Shown one piece after another: positions 1 through 12,195 of a stretch of DNA of 64,000 nt (position 1 is its first letter; each line of letters opens with the position of its first letter). The notes beneath the pieces are model-generated. The model did no database searches. It was not told the origin of the DNA and saw only the letters and a program-made list of their open reading frames with translations. Source of the stretch: Rallus limicola (lineage: Eukaryota > Chordata > Aves > Gruiformes > Rallidae); assembly GCA_022605955.1 (NCBI GenBank), contig JAKCOZ010000015.1, positions 12,095,287 to 12,159,286 of the forward strand. The letters are read 5' to 3'. Position numbers and translations under genes: made by a program.

Positions 1-3000
1 TATGTGTAAAAGGGGAGAAGCTCGTGGGTGCCAGAAGGATGGAGAATTTTTTTTCTCCTTCTTTTTCCCATCCCTCCATCCCCAGGTGGCCCCACAGGGA
101 TGTGCCAGTGGCTTTGGCCATGCTGTCAGAGTAGCCCAGCGTAGACCAGGTGGGGTGTTAGTAGGGATGGTGTGTCCCAGGCTGTCCCTGGAGTGGACCT
201 GTGCTTGCTACAAAGAGGTGGGGTGGAAGTAGGGGGCAGGAGCAGAGGATGGGCAGAGCCAAATCCCAGCCTTAGCCCTTCGTCCTCTGCTGCCTTAGTT
301 TCCCTCAGCCCAGGTGATGTGGGTGACACAGGGTGCACACCCACACAGTGTTGCCAGAGGTTGACATGTACCCAGAGATGATTTTAATAAACTGTTTGCA
401 GGTAGGTGCTGCACAATGGTGACCAGAGCCATGCTCACCTCCCAAAACCAGGAAGAAGCCCCTACTCTGAGCAGCACACCTGAAAGGGGGATGCCAGAAC
501 AGCTTCCCCATGGGGAAATGGCTTCACCTGGGGCACCTGTGCACCTATAAAAGCCCACACCTGCACCCTTCCTGCCTTTTGGGCTTTGCTTCCTTCTGCT
601 CCTTTTGGCAGAGGGCGGATAGCTCCATTTTTAGGGCTACTGTGATTGTTTATCCTCAGCCTCAGATCCTGGGATTTGGAGGTCATGCCTCTATTTTAAT
701 TTTTTTTTCCAGAAGTGTCTTTATTTCTGGTCTCATGGCTCATAATAAGAAGAAACCTGGAAGTTTGAAGGAGGAGTTCAGAGCATCATAAGTGGGTTTC
801 TTTTTTAACTGCTGTGTTTTCTTTTCTTCCCCACCTTACCCTTGCCATCCTGGGCAGCAGCAGCTGATGCAGTGTTTGCATGTCTGGGTCTGCAGCCTTG
901 AGAAAGCCTCTGGAAATCTGGGAGGAGGCATGCCTTTCAGCTAAAAAGGGGTTTTCTTCTGCCTACAGCTCTTGGGGTGGTGGTGATGGGGGTGGTGTTT
1001 TCTCATAGCTCTGGCTGTTTCATGAGACCTGCTGCTGGGGTTAGGTAGAGGCTGAGCTGCCCCAGTGCTGGGAATATGGGTGCTATGAGGGGGCTGTGAC
1101 AGAGCTCTCTGTGAGGATCCCTGTCCTCCAGCAAGTGGGATGTTTGTGTGCCTGGGAGGCTATTTGGGACACTGTGGAGCCATGCTGGGTGCTCTGCTGA
1201 GTGCTGTTGGAACCCAGCAAGGAGAGAAAATTGGATAAGAAACACCCCCAAGTTCCCTTGGGCTGCAAATATTTAGATTATTTCCAGTGGCCAGTCACTG
1301 CTGGGGAAGCCTGGGGGCATGTGGGGCTCCTGACATGTGATGGCTTTTTGCAGGAGCAGGGTGGCTGCTCCTGCCTGGGAGGAAAGGGCTCCTTCCAAAC
1401 CTGGGGGCTCTGGAGCCACTGGTGCCACCGAGGAGATGCTCCCTGCTCCCCCTCCCTGCCAAGCCTGGCACCCAGTTTGGCTCCCAGTTGTTTTTCTGTC
1501 TCTGGGTGACATCTGGTGTGTTGCTGTGAGTTCCCAGAAAGAGGCCCTGATGGAGGATGTCAGGGCAGGGAGAAAGGAGCTGACCTTGCTATTAAAAGGC
1601 AACAGAAATGGAAACGTTTCAGGCTGTTTCCAGCAGTTGTCTCTGGGAAGAAAAACCTTGTTCTGCTCCATCAGGCCCTCGTGGGCAGCTTTTCCCTGCT
1701 AATTATCCATTTGATGCCATACTGGAGATGTTTAATTTATTCTGCCCCCACTGCTGCACCTGAAAAGGTCTTGTGAAGGTTGAGAAGGGGTTAAGTCCTA
1801 CTGATCCTTTATGACTTATGTACGTTCCTGGTCTTATAGTGACACCAACAGCTCTGATGCTCTTGAATCAAAGATGCTCATCTTGAGTGTGAAGACTTCA
1901 GGGCCAGATCGTGCTCTGAGTCCTAGGAAATCCCACTGAATCCAGCCCAGCGTTCCCAGCAGCACCTCTTTAGAGAGGGAACTTCTTTCAAATCTGCTCC
2001 ATGCTCTGAGCAGGGTCCTGTGGAGGAAGGAAACCCCACCATTGCATGGCTGCCCCTCGTGATGGGGGAGAAGCAGAGTAATTATCAAGATTAGTGAGAA
2101 TAAGCTTTGCTTACAGCTTGAGATGAATGAATGTTTTAAACCCTCTTGGCTTTTTGGCTGAGATCAAACGTGGCATCAGTTTAACATCTGTATCCTTTAT
2201 CTGGAGAGAGGGGAGACTAACCTTTCCTGACGCAGGGCATGAACTTGATTTAAAAGGGCTCTCCTTCAATTTTTCCCCCTGTGCTGCGTGATCCTGCTCG
2301 GTGATACCACTGCTCTGCCTGCACAGGAGGGAAGGGGAGGAGGAGAACAGCCTGGGAGGCTGTGCTGGGTATTTGCAGAATGAGGAGGAGAGCACATGTG
2401 AGACGTGGCTGGGGGTGGATCTGTGCACTCGAGGGCAGCACGGGGACAGCGGGCAGCCGTGGGGCTGTAGGGATAGTCCTTGCTGGCCACGGGTGGATCG
2501 GCCCCACCAGCTCAGTCTCCTCTGAGCTGTTGTCTCCTGAGCTGCAACTGACAGTGTATCTGGGAAAACCCAAACAATGTATCTGCTGTGAAGGCATTAA
2601 TCATCCCAGGTGCCACCCACCTGTGCCCCAGCACTCCCCTGCGCTCTCCCCTTGTGCTGGGGGTGCAGGGCCAGGAGGGAGCTGACAGCCGGCATTTGCC
2701 CAGCGTGGGTGGTGGAAGGGGCTTGATAGCAGGCACCAGAGCTAATGATTTAAATAATTAGCACAGGGCAGCTGCTATTGACTTCAGCCAAGGTGCTCCC
2801 ATTGTTCAGGCCAGTGTTTTCCAGCCTCTGTCTGTGGAGATGCCACCGGCTGCTGCCTTGCCAGGGCTGCAGTGGTGGGATGTGTCAACATAGCACTTCC
2901 CAGAAGCTCTGGGAGCAGAGCAGGGACAGCTGAAGGCTTTCTGAGCTCTGCCTTCAAGTGCCTTTTGGTGATGAAAGTGGCTGTTTCCTTGGGATGGGAG

Positions 3001-6000
3001 TACCTGGATTGGATTGAACATTATCCCCTCATCCATTCCGGGTTTGGGGTGCTGAGCATGGGTGAGCTGTGCTTAGGCTAGTGTCCCGCATGTTGCAGCA
3101 GTGGTTAAAGCTGGGGAACGAGGCTGGTGTGCCCAAACAGGGAAGATTGTCATGGCCAAGCCCAGGGACAGGCTCTCTCAGGGTTTCTACACCCTCCATG
3201 TATTCAGTCTGTATTGGGGTGAAGGTCCCACTTTCACATTCCCCACTGCTTGTCCTCTGCATGTTGCTCTTGATCTGTGCTAAGGAATAGTCCTTAATGG
3301 CGACAAGCTGCTGAGCAAAAGAGCACCAGATAATTCTGGCTTGCACCCAATAGAGAGGGAGATGGTGCCTAGTAGAGCCTGTGACCCTCTTACCCTCTCA
3401 GGGCCAGGCCTGGCACTTGTTTGAAAAAAATCAGCCTAGGCTGGCTCTGCCCATCCTTGCACAGTGAAACCCCTGTGTGTTGGGAGAAGGTTTTGTTTGC
3501 TGGGCAGAGCGCGATTGAAACGCAACCTGGGAGCAGGGCTGGAGCCCAGCTCACCCACCGTGCTCCAGCAAGTAGCATGCAAAGTGGTGGAGCTGCATCC
3601 AGCATGCCTGGTCCTCAAAGCTGCTGCACATCCAAGCAGCCCCTTGAGCCATGTTGTTCCAGCACAGGCAGCTGTCAGGTCAGTGGGTGGCCATGATGAC
3701 CATACCCACAGGGTCTCCAGGAGGGCCCTTTCCCCTTTGGATGGTGAAATGGACAATGCTGGGAGGCAGAGTGGGTCGTGCTTGATTCCTGTGGGCTCCA
3801 AAGGCCTGCTGGAACATCTGGCTGAGCCACTGCTGGGGACAGGATGCCGCAGTGGGGAAAATTGGAGCAGGTCCACCAGCCGGTTCCTGTGCTGTGGGGG
3901 ATGTAATGCACACCAGTGTGGTGTATACTGTGTGGACTGTGTCTGTGGATACAGGATTTTTTTAGGTGAAATGAATCTCTACCGCTTCCCTCTGGGCTGA
4001 ACCTTTACCTGCTCCCCCAGCTCAAAGCCAACGCTGCTGCTCCAGAGCACAGGAACCTCTTCCCTGGGTGGTGAGTGGATGTTTCCCAGACCTCAAGAGA
4101 AAAGCCTTTCCCCCTCAGCTCTCTAATGAAATGCTCACTCCCACTTACCCATCTTCCCACTCGCTTTTTGCCTGTAGTTCCAAAGGCTGGTCAGGCTGCT
4201 GCTCTGCCCCTTTCCCTTGTTTTTACCAGCTGTTTTGGAACCCAGTGGGTGGCATGGGACAGAAACCTGCCCAGCCCAACAGAAGCCATAGAAACGCTTC
4301 CTATGAGGCTCATAAAAACAGGAGGGGTTTTTTGTTTGGTTGGTTGATATTTCTTTTACCAGGCCCCAAAATAGTAATTTCCAGCACAACAGGTGTGTCA
4401 CCACCAAGTCAGCTCAGCAGAGTAGCTGCAGGTCCTGCAGGATGGTGAACGTCTGGAGGAGGCAGCTGGGCTGCTGCTCTTCCTGGCATGCACAGGGGAA
4501 CTGGGAGCAACTGCACTGGGATCAGCATGGCCACTGCAGGCATCCCTCAAGGCAGTGATTTAACTGGTTGGTCTCAACCCTTGCCTACTGGCCTGTTCTC
4601 AAGGCCCCTAAACAAAGCCCATCCTTCATTTGGTAAAGTGGCTGCATTTCTACTTTTTTTTTTAAATGAATGGATGTATTTCTTCATAAATCACTTTATT
4701 TTTTCCATCAAATTAAGAGGGAAGAGACAGGAGGAAGGGAAACGCCCCAGTCCTTGTCTTGGTGACTTGTTGTGCCTGCTTTTAATTGACAGACCTTGTT
4801 ATTAATGTTTTCCAGCCACCCCTCATCCAGGGCTCAAACCTCCCTTTTAAAGCCCTGTCATGTTAAAAATTGACATGTGTTGACTTTGGCCTGGGAGAAG
4901 CTGGGCCCTGGCTGTAGGTAGGAACTGCACGTGTTTAGTCTGGCTTACATTTTATTTTCCCCTTTCATCAAATTAGTTCAGCTGTATTTTTTTTCTGAAG
5001 GAAAGAAAAGAAAAACTGTTTGACAATCTGAGGCTCTGGTTCAGAGTTGCAGCATTGCATTAAAACAACAAAAAATAGCTTACAAATGGGGGCTGTGGCA
5101 GGCTGGGTGGGGATGGGGACACTGGAGCTGGGATGGGAAAAGCCATTGCTAGTAAACGTCTCTGAGGAGGTACAGAGGCTCCTCCTGCAGCACCACAGCC
5201 TTGGAGGTTTGCTTCATTTGTACTAATTGGGGTAGTTACATTCAGCCTTGATGAAATAAGTGCTGTCCTGACTGTGGCAGGGTTTTTTTCCATCTTCCTC
5301 CTGGTTCAATCCATGCATGAGCCTTGCAGCAGGTACCCAAGTGTTTCACTCCAACTATCAGTCAGGGGTGTGCTGCAAACCCAGTAAGGTGATGACTATA
5401 CTGGGAGTGTAAAGCCAAGGAAATTCTGCCTAGGTGCTGGGGTTAGGAGCCATGTGGTGTCTTTCATTGGGGTTGCAGTTAGGATCCACCCAGCATCCAT
5501 CAGGAATGAACTCCATCTGTCCATTAACTTAGTGAGGAGGAGCTCCCATGTGCTGGGAAGAGCATCTCCTCCTGTCCCAGGATTTTACTGACCCCTTAGT
5601 GCCTTGCAGTGGGTGGCATCTGCTCGCCCCCCCTCCCAGTCTGTTTCCCCAGGTGCTCTGGGGATAAATGCACCTGAAATGTCAGTGGGGTTCCTTTAAC
5701 ATCTGGGAGGTCTCCCCAGCCTGAAGTCACTAAGGGCCAGGGAAACATCAGCTGCTGCTTTGGTGCCAAATAGAAAGAAATAGCTGAAACTTCAGGAAGT
5801 TACTGTGTGCTCTGTCACCATCCTGCCTGTACCGAATCCAGCCCTGCTCTCACAGATCTGGAAACCATGGTAGGAGAAACCCCAGGTGGGACTGCCAGGA
5901 GGCTCCATGGGGGTAAAGGAGCTCTCTACTCCCACCCCCTCAAAAGCATGGCAAGGCATGTCCTCATGTTCTCACTGGAGTTTCTCCTGCAGCACATGGG

Positions 6001-6599
6001 ACATGGGAGTGATGGGGTTCAATGCCATGTCTGTGAGGTGCTGATATCACTCCTGCTGGGTGTGAGTGCCCCACTGCACCCAAAACAGTTCAAGTGAAGT
6101 GGGAACTGTGAGAGAAGGATCCTCATTTGCCCTGGAGCATGTTGAGGACAACCCACTTGTCTTTGCCTCCTGTAAGGTCTCACAGGTAGGTACTGGATTA
6201 GCATGCCTCCTTGCACCAACTCCTATGCATCCTTTCCTCTTTCTGCATCTCCTGTTGGTGCTTCTGTGGCACCATGGGATGCCCAAACCATAGCCCAGTA
6301 CCCTCAGTGTCCACAATGTGCAGTGCCAGACCCCATCACCCTGGCAATCCCGGGCCCCTCAATGTGGATTAGCCCCCTGTATTTTGGCAGCCCTCATGGG
6401 TGTCACCACAAAATGGGGGAACCTGAAGGGCCCCTGGCTCCCTGATGGACCTGTGATGCAACAGCTGCTCCCAAGAAAGCGTGGGGAGACTTGGCACCGC
6501 AACCTCTTCTCCCTGCAGCCAGCATCCCTTACCGAAAGGGGCTGGGCAGTGTGCCCATACACAGGAGGCCCTGGCCCCTCGCAGGGAGGGGGCTGAAAT
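1..6599. other. GATA2-RPN1 intergenic, distal part
   Basis: No protein gene found. Base composition alternates between GC-rich background and AT-richer patches that resemble conserved non-coding elements: about 1640-1760 (TAATTATCC, TTTAATTTATT), about 2700-2830 (CTTGATAGCAG beside TTTAAATAATTAG) and about 4640-5060 (repeated homeodomain-type TAATT/TTGACATG cores). CATCTG with an inverted GATA core, TTATCTGG, lies at about 2186-2205. Placement upstream of GATA2 is inferred from synteny only. Confidence 0.5.
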
Positions 6600-9500
6600 A
6601 TTTTCTAACAGCTACTTTTGTAACATTAGCAAAATCAAAGCAAAACGTGTCAAAATTCCCATTAAGACACATTTAACTTCCCTTATTTCAAGACAAAGTG
6701 CCTTTGCCTGGAGGCAGGCTTTGGGTTTGCTGTGCTGCCGTGGGAGACTATTGGGTTACCGGCAGCACGGAGCCAGGTTTTGCTCTCTTCAGGGTAAAGG
6801 CTTTTTCTAATCAGGATCAGTTTAATTCTGTCATCTGAATTATTAGCTTGGCTCCGTTTCTGGCCTGTGCAGGAAGGAGATGAGGGAAAGGAGCCTGTTG
6901 CTGCGGGAGGGGGGAGGTGAGCAGGGAGAGGGGCTGAGCTCTGAAGGGCAGAGCTGCTCCCTGCCTGGGACCTGCTCTTTGCACTGCAAAAAAAAAAAAA
7001 CCCCGCTCGTGTTCTAGATGATGATGGATGGTGGGAGGTGTGAAGGCCTCAGAGGGCTTTGTGGGTACAGATCAAGCCTCACTGTGTGGTTGTGTCGTAG
7101 ATGAGCATCGACCTGATTCACCAGTGGCACGAGGCAGAGACCAGGGGTGTGGAGCTGTGGTGCTGGCAATGCTGAGCCACCCTTGCCTGCAGAGAGGTAA
7201 GATGAATTCCTCATTAAACAGAGGAGACAGCAAAATCCCTCCTTTCCTCCTGGAAAAAATGGCATCTCTGCTTCCTGGCTCATGTGTCAGGGGAGGCTGT
7301 TTGAGCCTTACCACATCCTTGCTTTGAAAAGGACACTTTTTTCCCCCCTTCTTTTTTATCCCCTCCCTCCCCCCGAAGTGAGGGTGTGCATGGTAATTTG
7401 AAGGTGATATTTTCCATGTTATTCCTCCAATGTCCTCCCTCCCTGACTAGCTTTGTGGGTATTGCCGATGGCATCATCAGGAGAACATGATGGGGAGGGT
7501 TAGTGTGGCGGTACTGAGAAGGGCTGGTCTTGGGTGAGGGGGCTGGGCAACGCCTCCTGAGTAGCCAGTGATGGAGATTTGGGTTGTCCGCACCTCTGAG
7601 CACCTTCCTCTCAAAGGAAAGCTGGTGCCAGCCGGTTCCTCAAAATGAGGGGAAAGCACGAGGACAATCCTGGCTCTGTTTCACCCCTGTGGCTCAGAGG
7701 AGAGGGGACCTTGGGTTCAACCCACGGGCTGGATACCTGCTTGTCCAAAGCTGGCACCAAGACACCTAAAATGAGAAGATGCAAGCACTGGTGGTGTGGT
7801 CAGGATTGTCTGGGCCATCCAGGCAATGTTGGGGTGGCTGAGGCTTCCAGGAGTGTGCAAGGACTCCAGAGCCTCCGACCTAAGATGGTGAGTGAACCCA
7901 CAGGCAGAGGTACCCAGCACAGAGTGATGCTGAGTCTGAGCTGCATGGGCAAGCACGAGCAGTATCACAACATGGGTGGTCCTTGCAAAATAGCAGGGCA
8001 GAAAAAAGGTGGTGGGTGAAGCCACTGCTTGGAGCAACCATCTGTGAGCCCTGACCTCACCTGAAAAAGGTAAAGGAGAGTTGTTTTCAGCTGCCTCTAA
8101 GGAGAGGAGAGGGGCTGGTCAGGTGGTTGCTGGGTTAGCTGGTGGGAGGGCAGAGAGTCCTTCAGCCAGGCTGGTTGGTAGACTTGCCTGTAATGAGCAC
8201 CCCTGGGAGACCCCAAGTTTCCTCCCAGGCTGCTAACATCTGCCCTGCAGCCAGAGTGCTGGCTGCTGCCAAAGAGCACCTCCAGAGCAAGGACTGAAGA
8301 AAGCAGCACAGCATCTCCCTCACACCAACCAGAACATGGCTCCTCAGGTGCATTTAGGCAAGAGGCAGTTCCATGAGACCTTCCCCACCCCATGGCAGTG
8401 AGGCATCTATACTTAATAAACTCTCTGCTTTTTGACCACACTCAGGCCATGGGCATTCAGAGCCCAGATCAGACTGAGCTGCGTTGGCAGAAATGGGGGG
8501 GGAAAAAAGGTGTGTTACAAAACATCTGGAGAGTCCTTAGCAGATCTGCCACTGCATCTTGTCTTACAGGGTTTTATAAGTTTTGCTTAACACCCATGGA
8601 AAGCAAGAGGGAGGTAGCTGATACCTTACAGGGTCTTCAACCCATTAGATCTGGGGACAGAACTACTTGTTCCCTGGCTGTGATAGTCCTTGGGTGGGAG
8701 CAGAGAGATACAGCGGAGTGCAGAGGGTAATGTGAACAGCACTGGTTCTGTCTCATTGGTGATGGGAAACCTTTGATGGGGCCCATATTGGTCAGCGTGT
8801 AGGAGTCCCATGCATGGCAGGGCTCATCTCCAAGAGGATGGAGGCTGGTGTGATGGTTTTGGCTTTGTTCCTTGCTGGCATAATCAATCTTCTGCAAGAG
8901 ATGCTCTCTGCTCAGCACTTCTGACGTTATCTCATCCCCACTGTCAAGTGCAGGCTGAAAAAGTGTCCCAGCACTTTAATTTTCAGCCACTTAAGCCTTG
9001 ACCATCTTTGAAGCCTTGGCTCCATGCTTTCCTACATACCCATATCTCCTTGCTGATGAGCAGCTGTTGCACAGGAAAGCCAGCCTGTGTCTTTGATGTC
9101 CTGCCCCTGCAAGGTGCTCCTTTCTCTGTGTCCTGTTTTGGTCTGTAGAGTTCTTCAGGTTCCCTGTGTCAGATTCTCTTTTCTCTTAGATCAGAGGTTG
9201 ATGGTTGCATGTCCAAGTCCAGGATTACAGTAGAACTGGAGTTGTCTTTCCTCGGCCTCCTTCATCTGATGGAGTCAATGCAATGGGACTCTTGCTGGGC
9301 CCATTTTTTTCCAAAAGAAGGCAATTTTGTGGGGTACTGCTGTGGGGTGTGTTACCTTGCATTTGGGGTTGTGCTGGGTTGAGATTGTTGGGGTTTGTGA
9401 TGTGATGCCAGTGTGGAGGTTGATGCTGAAAGTCAACTTTGGAGTCGCTGCTATGGGTCTCTTCGTGGAGCTGCTGGAAGTGGTGTCCAGGATATGTGAG

Positions 9501-11489
9501 GTACAAGCTGGACTCGCATCTCTCAACATCTTCACCAATGTCTTTCAGCCCAAGACATGTATCCTGAAAGTCCCTTTCCCTCTTCTAGAAAGAGGCCAAG
9601 GAGATGGGAGAGGGCATGAGCTCAGGCCATGGGAGCACCTCCTGGCATGAGTGACTGAAACTGGATGACAGGGATGGCACTTCCCAGGGCTATGATCTGG
9701 AACAGCCTGCACCACCCTCAGCAGCTGGCCAACACCTCCACTGCACTTCAGCAGCGCTTCTTGCCCAGGGAGGATGACACCTCAAGCCCTGTCTTGCAGC
9801 TACTTCTTGGTGAATGCAGGTTTCATAGCTCCCATCTGGGTGTTTCATGGTATGCTGCCACCCACCCCTGTGAGAGGGACCTTCTCCCAGTGTCTAGGAG
9901 TGGGCAGAGCTGGAGCAAGCCTACTGGGCTGCTGTGCCTCCAAAGCTGGTTGGTGCCAGCTCCTCTCGCCCCAGGGTGCCTCACCCACATAGCTGCCATG
10001 GAAAGATGTTTGTTCATTCTTTCTTCTTTTTTTTTTTTCTTCCTGTGCTCAAACTTCCCCAGACCTCCTCAGAAGGCCCTGGCATATCATCCTACAGATG
10101 TGGCATAGAAGCCCTGGTTGCAAAATATATCCGGCCCGGCAGTTGGTAGTGTTGTGCAATCTCCATCAACTTACGGAAACCACCGTGAGATGCTAGGAGA
10201 GACCCTGTCCCCTCCATCACTCCAGCCACAGTCACGTGTCCCGCTGTCAGGCAGGAGGGCACAGGCAGTGCAGGGGCTGTAGGCACCAGGAGAGCTTTCC
10301 AGGGCAGTGGGTGCTCTTGTGCGTGGGCCGATGGTGTATGACCAGGACTCTCTGCTGTTCAGAGAAGATCGGTGGCGTTGTCACTTGTGTCCTGCTATTA
10401 AATACACTTCTTCAGTGTCTGTCAGTGCTGCTGGTTTCGTGTCAGTGGCCAAATCTGGATGACTCTGGCCAAGCAAAGCTTACCAGGGAAATGTGGCAGA
10501 GGAGGTGATGGTTATAGTAACTCTGATAGACTGGACATGGGATGGGAGTATGAAAGATGCTCTTCAGTTCTAAAAGTTTCCTTTTTTTTTACCCCAGCAA
10601 AGACCTTCCCGTGGGCTCCATGGCCCAGGCCATCCTCTGTGACATGCTGTGTTCAGTCAGACTGTCCTAGTGTGGGACTACCTGTGCCACCACATCTGAC
10701 ACCAGCCAGCACATGTGAAGGTATCTCCTTTGCAGGAGAAGGATGTTGTGCAGGTCAGGGTGCTGTAGGAGCTCAGAGCAAGAGAAGGGAAGAGCTTGAA
10801 GGTGTCTGCAGGAACAAGGGCAATCACGCTGTTCTTGTGAAGCTGACTGGCATTCTTCAACCAAAAGGGAACCCTTTAAATGAGCAATACCAAATGGGGA
10901 GCAGGAGTCTACCTGCCCATGTGCAGAGATGCTCCTGGAGCCTGGTGATTGGACATCTCCCTCCCATCCTGCATTTCTGTTCTCTGGGGCTCTTGCCAGT
11001 TGCCCTCCCAGATAAGTGAGGCCCTGGGTGAGAAGGGGCATTTGTATAACAGCCTGGGTCCTCTGCATTGGTAAGCACATCAGGGGCTGTGAGGATGGAC
11101 TGGCAGTCTTCAACCACAGATAGGCTTGGGCAAAGAGCCACAGGACATGAGTCTCACCATCCCTACCCATCCCTGTCCTTGGGGCACCTTCCCCACATAC
11201 CCCAATGGCTGTGGCAGATGCCACAGAGCCCTGGGAAGGGACACGCCGCTGGTGTGAGCAGCCATCGCTTGCCCGTCGCTGATGAACCCAGCTCAGCGTG
11301 GCAGGTTTGTTAGCACTGTGGCTCTATTGTGCATTATTGCACGGCACCTCCTGGCCTGGCTCACCCTCTCCTGAACTGCCTCTCACCCACCTCTCTCTCT
11401 GCAGGCATATTAAATCCCTGAGGTCTGCCCAGGAGAAATTGCTGCTGCTCCATTACCCCGCTGTCAGCATCCGCTGCACTTGTGAGAAT
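6600..11489. other. GATA2-RPN1 intergenic
   Basis: No gene recognised. About 6600-6860 is AT-rich and CNE-like (ATTTTCTAACAG, AATCAGGATCAGTTTAATTC, GAATTATTAGC). A pyrimidine run (about 7337-7374) and an A13 run (about 6988-7000) are present. An E-box/GATA pair, CAGTTG-N8-GATAAG, lies at 10997-11016. Confidence 0.45.
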
Positions 11490-11810
11490 CACGCTCTGCA
11501 TCAGAAAATAATAAAGGCAATATTATGAGCAGAGGGGAGAGGAGATTAAAAAACCTGTTTAAAGAGCCTTCTGGTCCCTGAGCTGTTTATTGCACATCAT
11601 GACTTTGGGTTATTTTTGTTGTCACTGAAGTTGGACTTTTAATTTTCCCCTGATAGTCGAGTGACTGGTCTGTAATTTTCCCCTGGCTCTGAGGATTAAA
11701 AAAGCCTGGGTTTCTTAAACTACCTGTTGCTTCCCAAGATCAGTTAGTGCTGCTTCCTCTGCTAGTTGAAGCGCTAATTAAATCCTTTGTTTATCCAGAC
11801 CACAGTCATG
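11490..11810. promoter_or_regulatory. Candidate conserved enhancer with GATA/RUNX/MYB/ETS/FOX sites
   Basis: An AT-rich island of about 320 bp in a GC-rich background. Sites seen: CTGATAG (11650-11656) and GTTTATCC (GATA core 11791-11795), ACCACAG for RUNX (11799-11805), CAGTTAG for MYB (11741-11747), CTTCCTC for ETS (about 11754-11760), and TGTTTATTGC for FOX (about 11584-11593). This set resembles the factors bound at the mammalian distal haematopoietic GATA2 enhancer (mouse -77 kb), which lies in this same interval. Orthology to that enhancer is inferred, not shown. Confidence 0.35.
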
Positions 11811-12181
11811 GCATACCCTGAGTCCAAGCCCAAGGCTGAGCCAAACTCACAGTGGCAGTGACCAAGCTGGTTGGGATGACTTGGTGTCCTGATGCTGGGC
11901 TAGTCCTGCTCTCCTTGGGATCTTCCTGTCACACTTGTGTTTCTCCAGGACTTTTTTTTTTTTCTAAATTTGTTTGTTTGTTTTAATATGATTTATTTTC
12001 CAGGGTCTTTTGGTCAATTTTCACCCTGAATGCCTTTGGCTAATGAGCCTGCTGAATTTCACAGACTGGTTTTCATGCACTGAAATACCATGCTGTGGGT
12101 TGGCAGCACTATAAAGGGAAGGTACTTAAGTCCTCCAGCCAAAAATGCCTCCTCTTGCCAATATCCTCTATGCCAAATACT

Positions 12182-12195
12182 TTATCTGTGATAGG
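12182..12195. promoter_or_regulatory. Inverted pair of GATA sites
   Basis: TTATCTGTGATAGG contains two GATA cores in opposite orientation three bases apart. Such paired sites can be bound by both fingers of GATA factors. It lies about 400 bp from the candidate enhancer at 11.49-11.81 kb. Motif only. Confidence 0.3.

Noticed and set aside
1..300. GATA2 exon at the left edge
   Set aside because: No GATA zinc-finger coding sequence (CVNCGATATPLWRRD-type) is present anywhere in the window.
5305..5316. tRNA B-box-like GGTTCAATCC
   Set aside because: No matching A box or cloverleaf around it.
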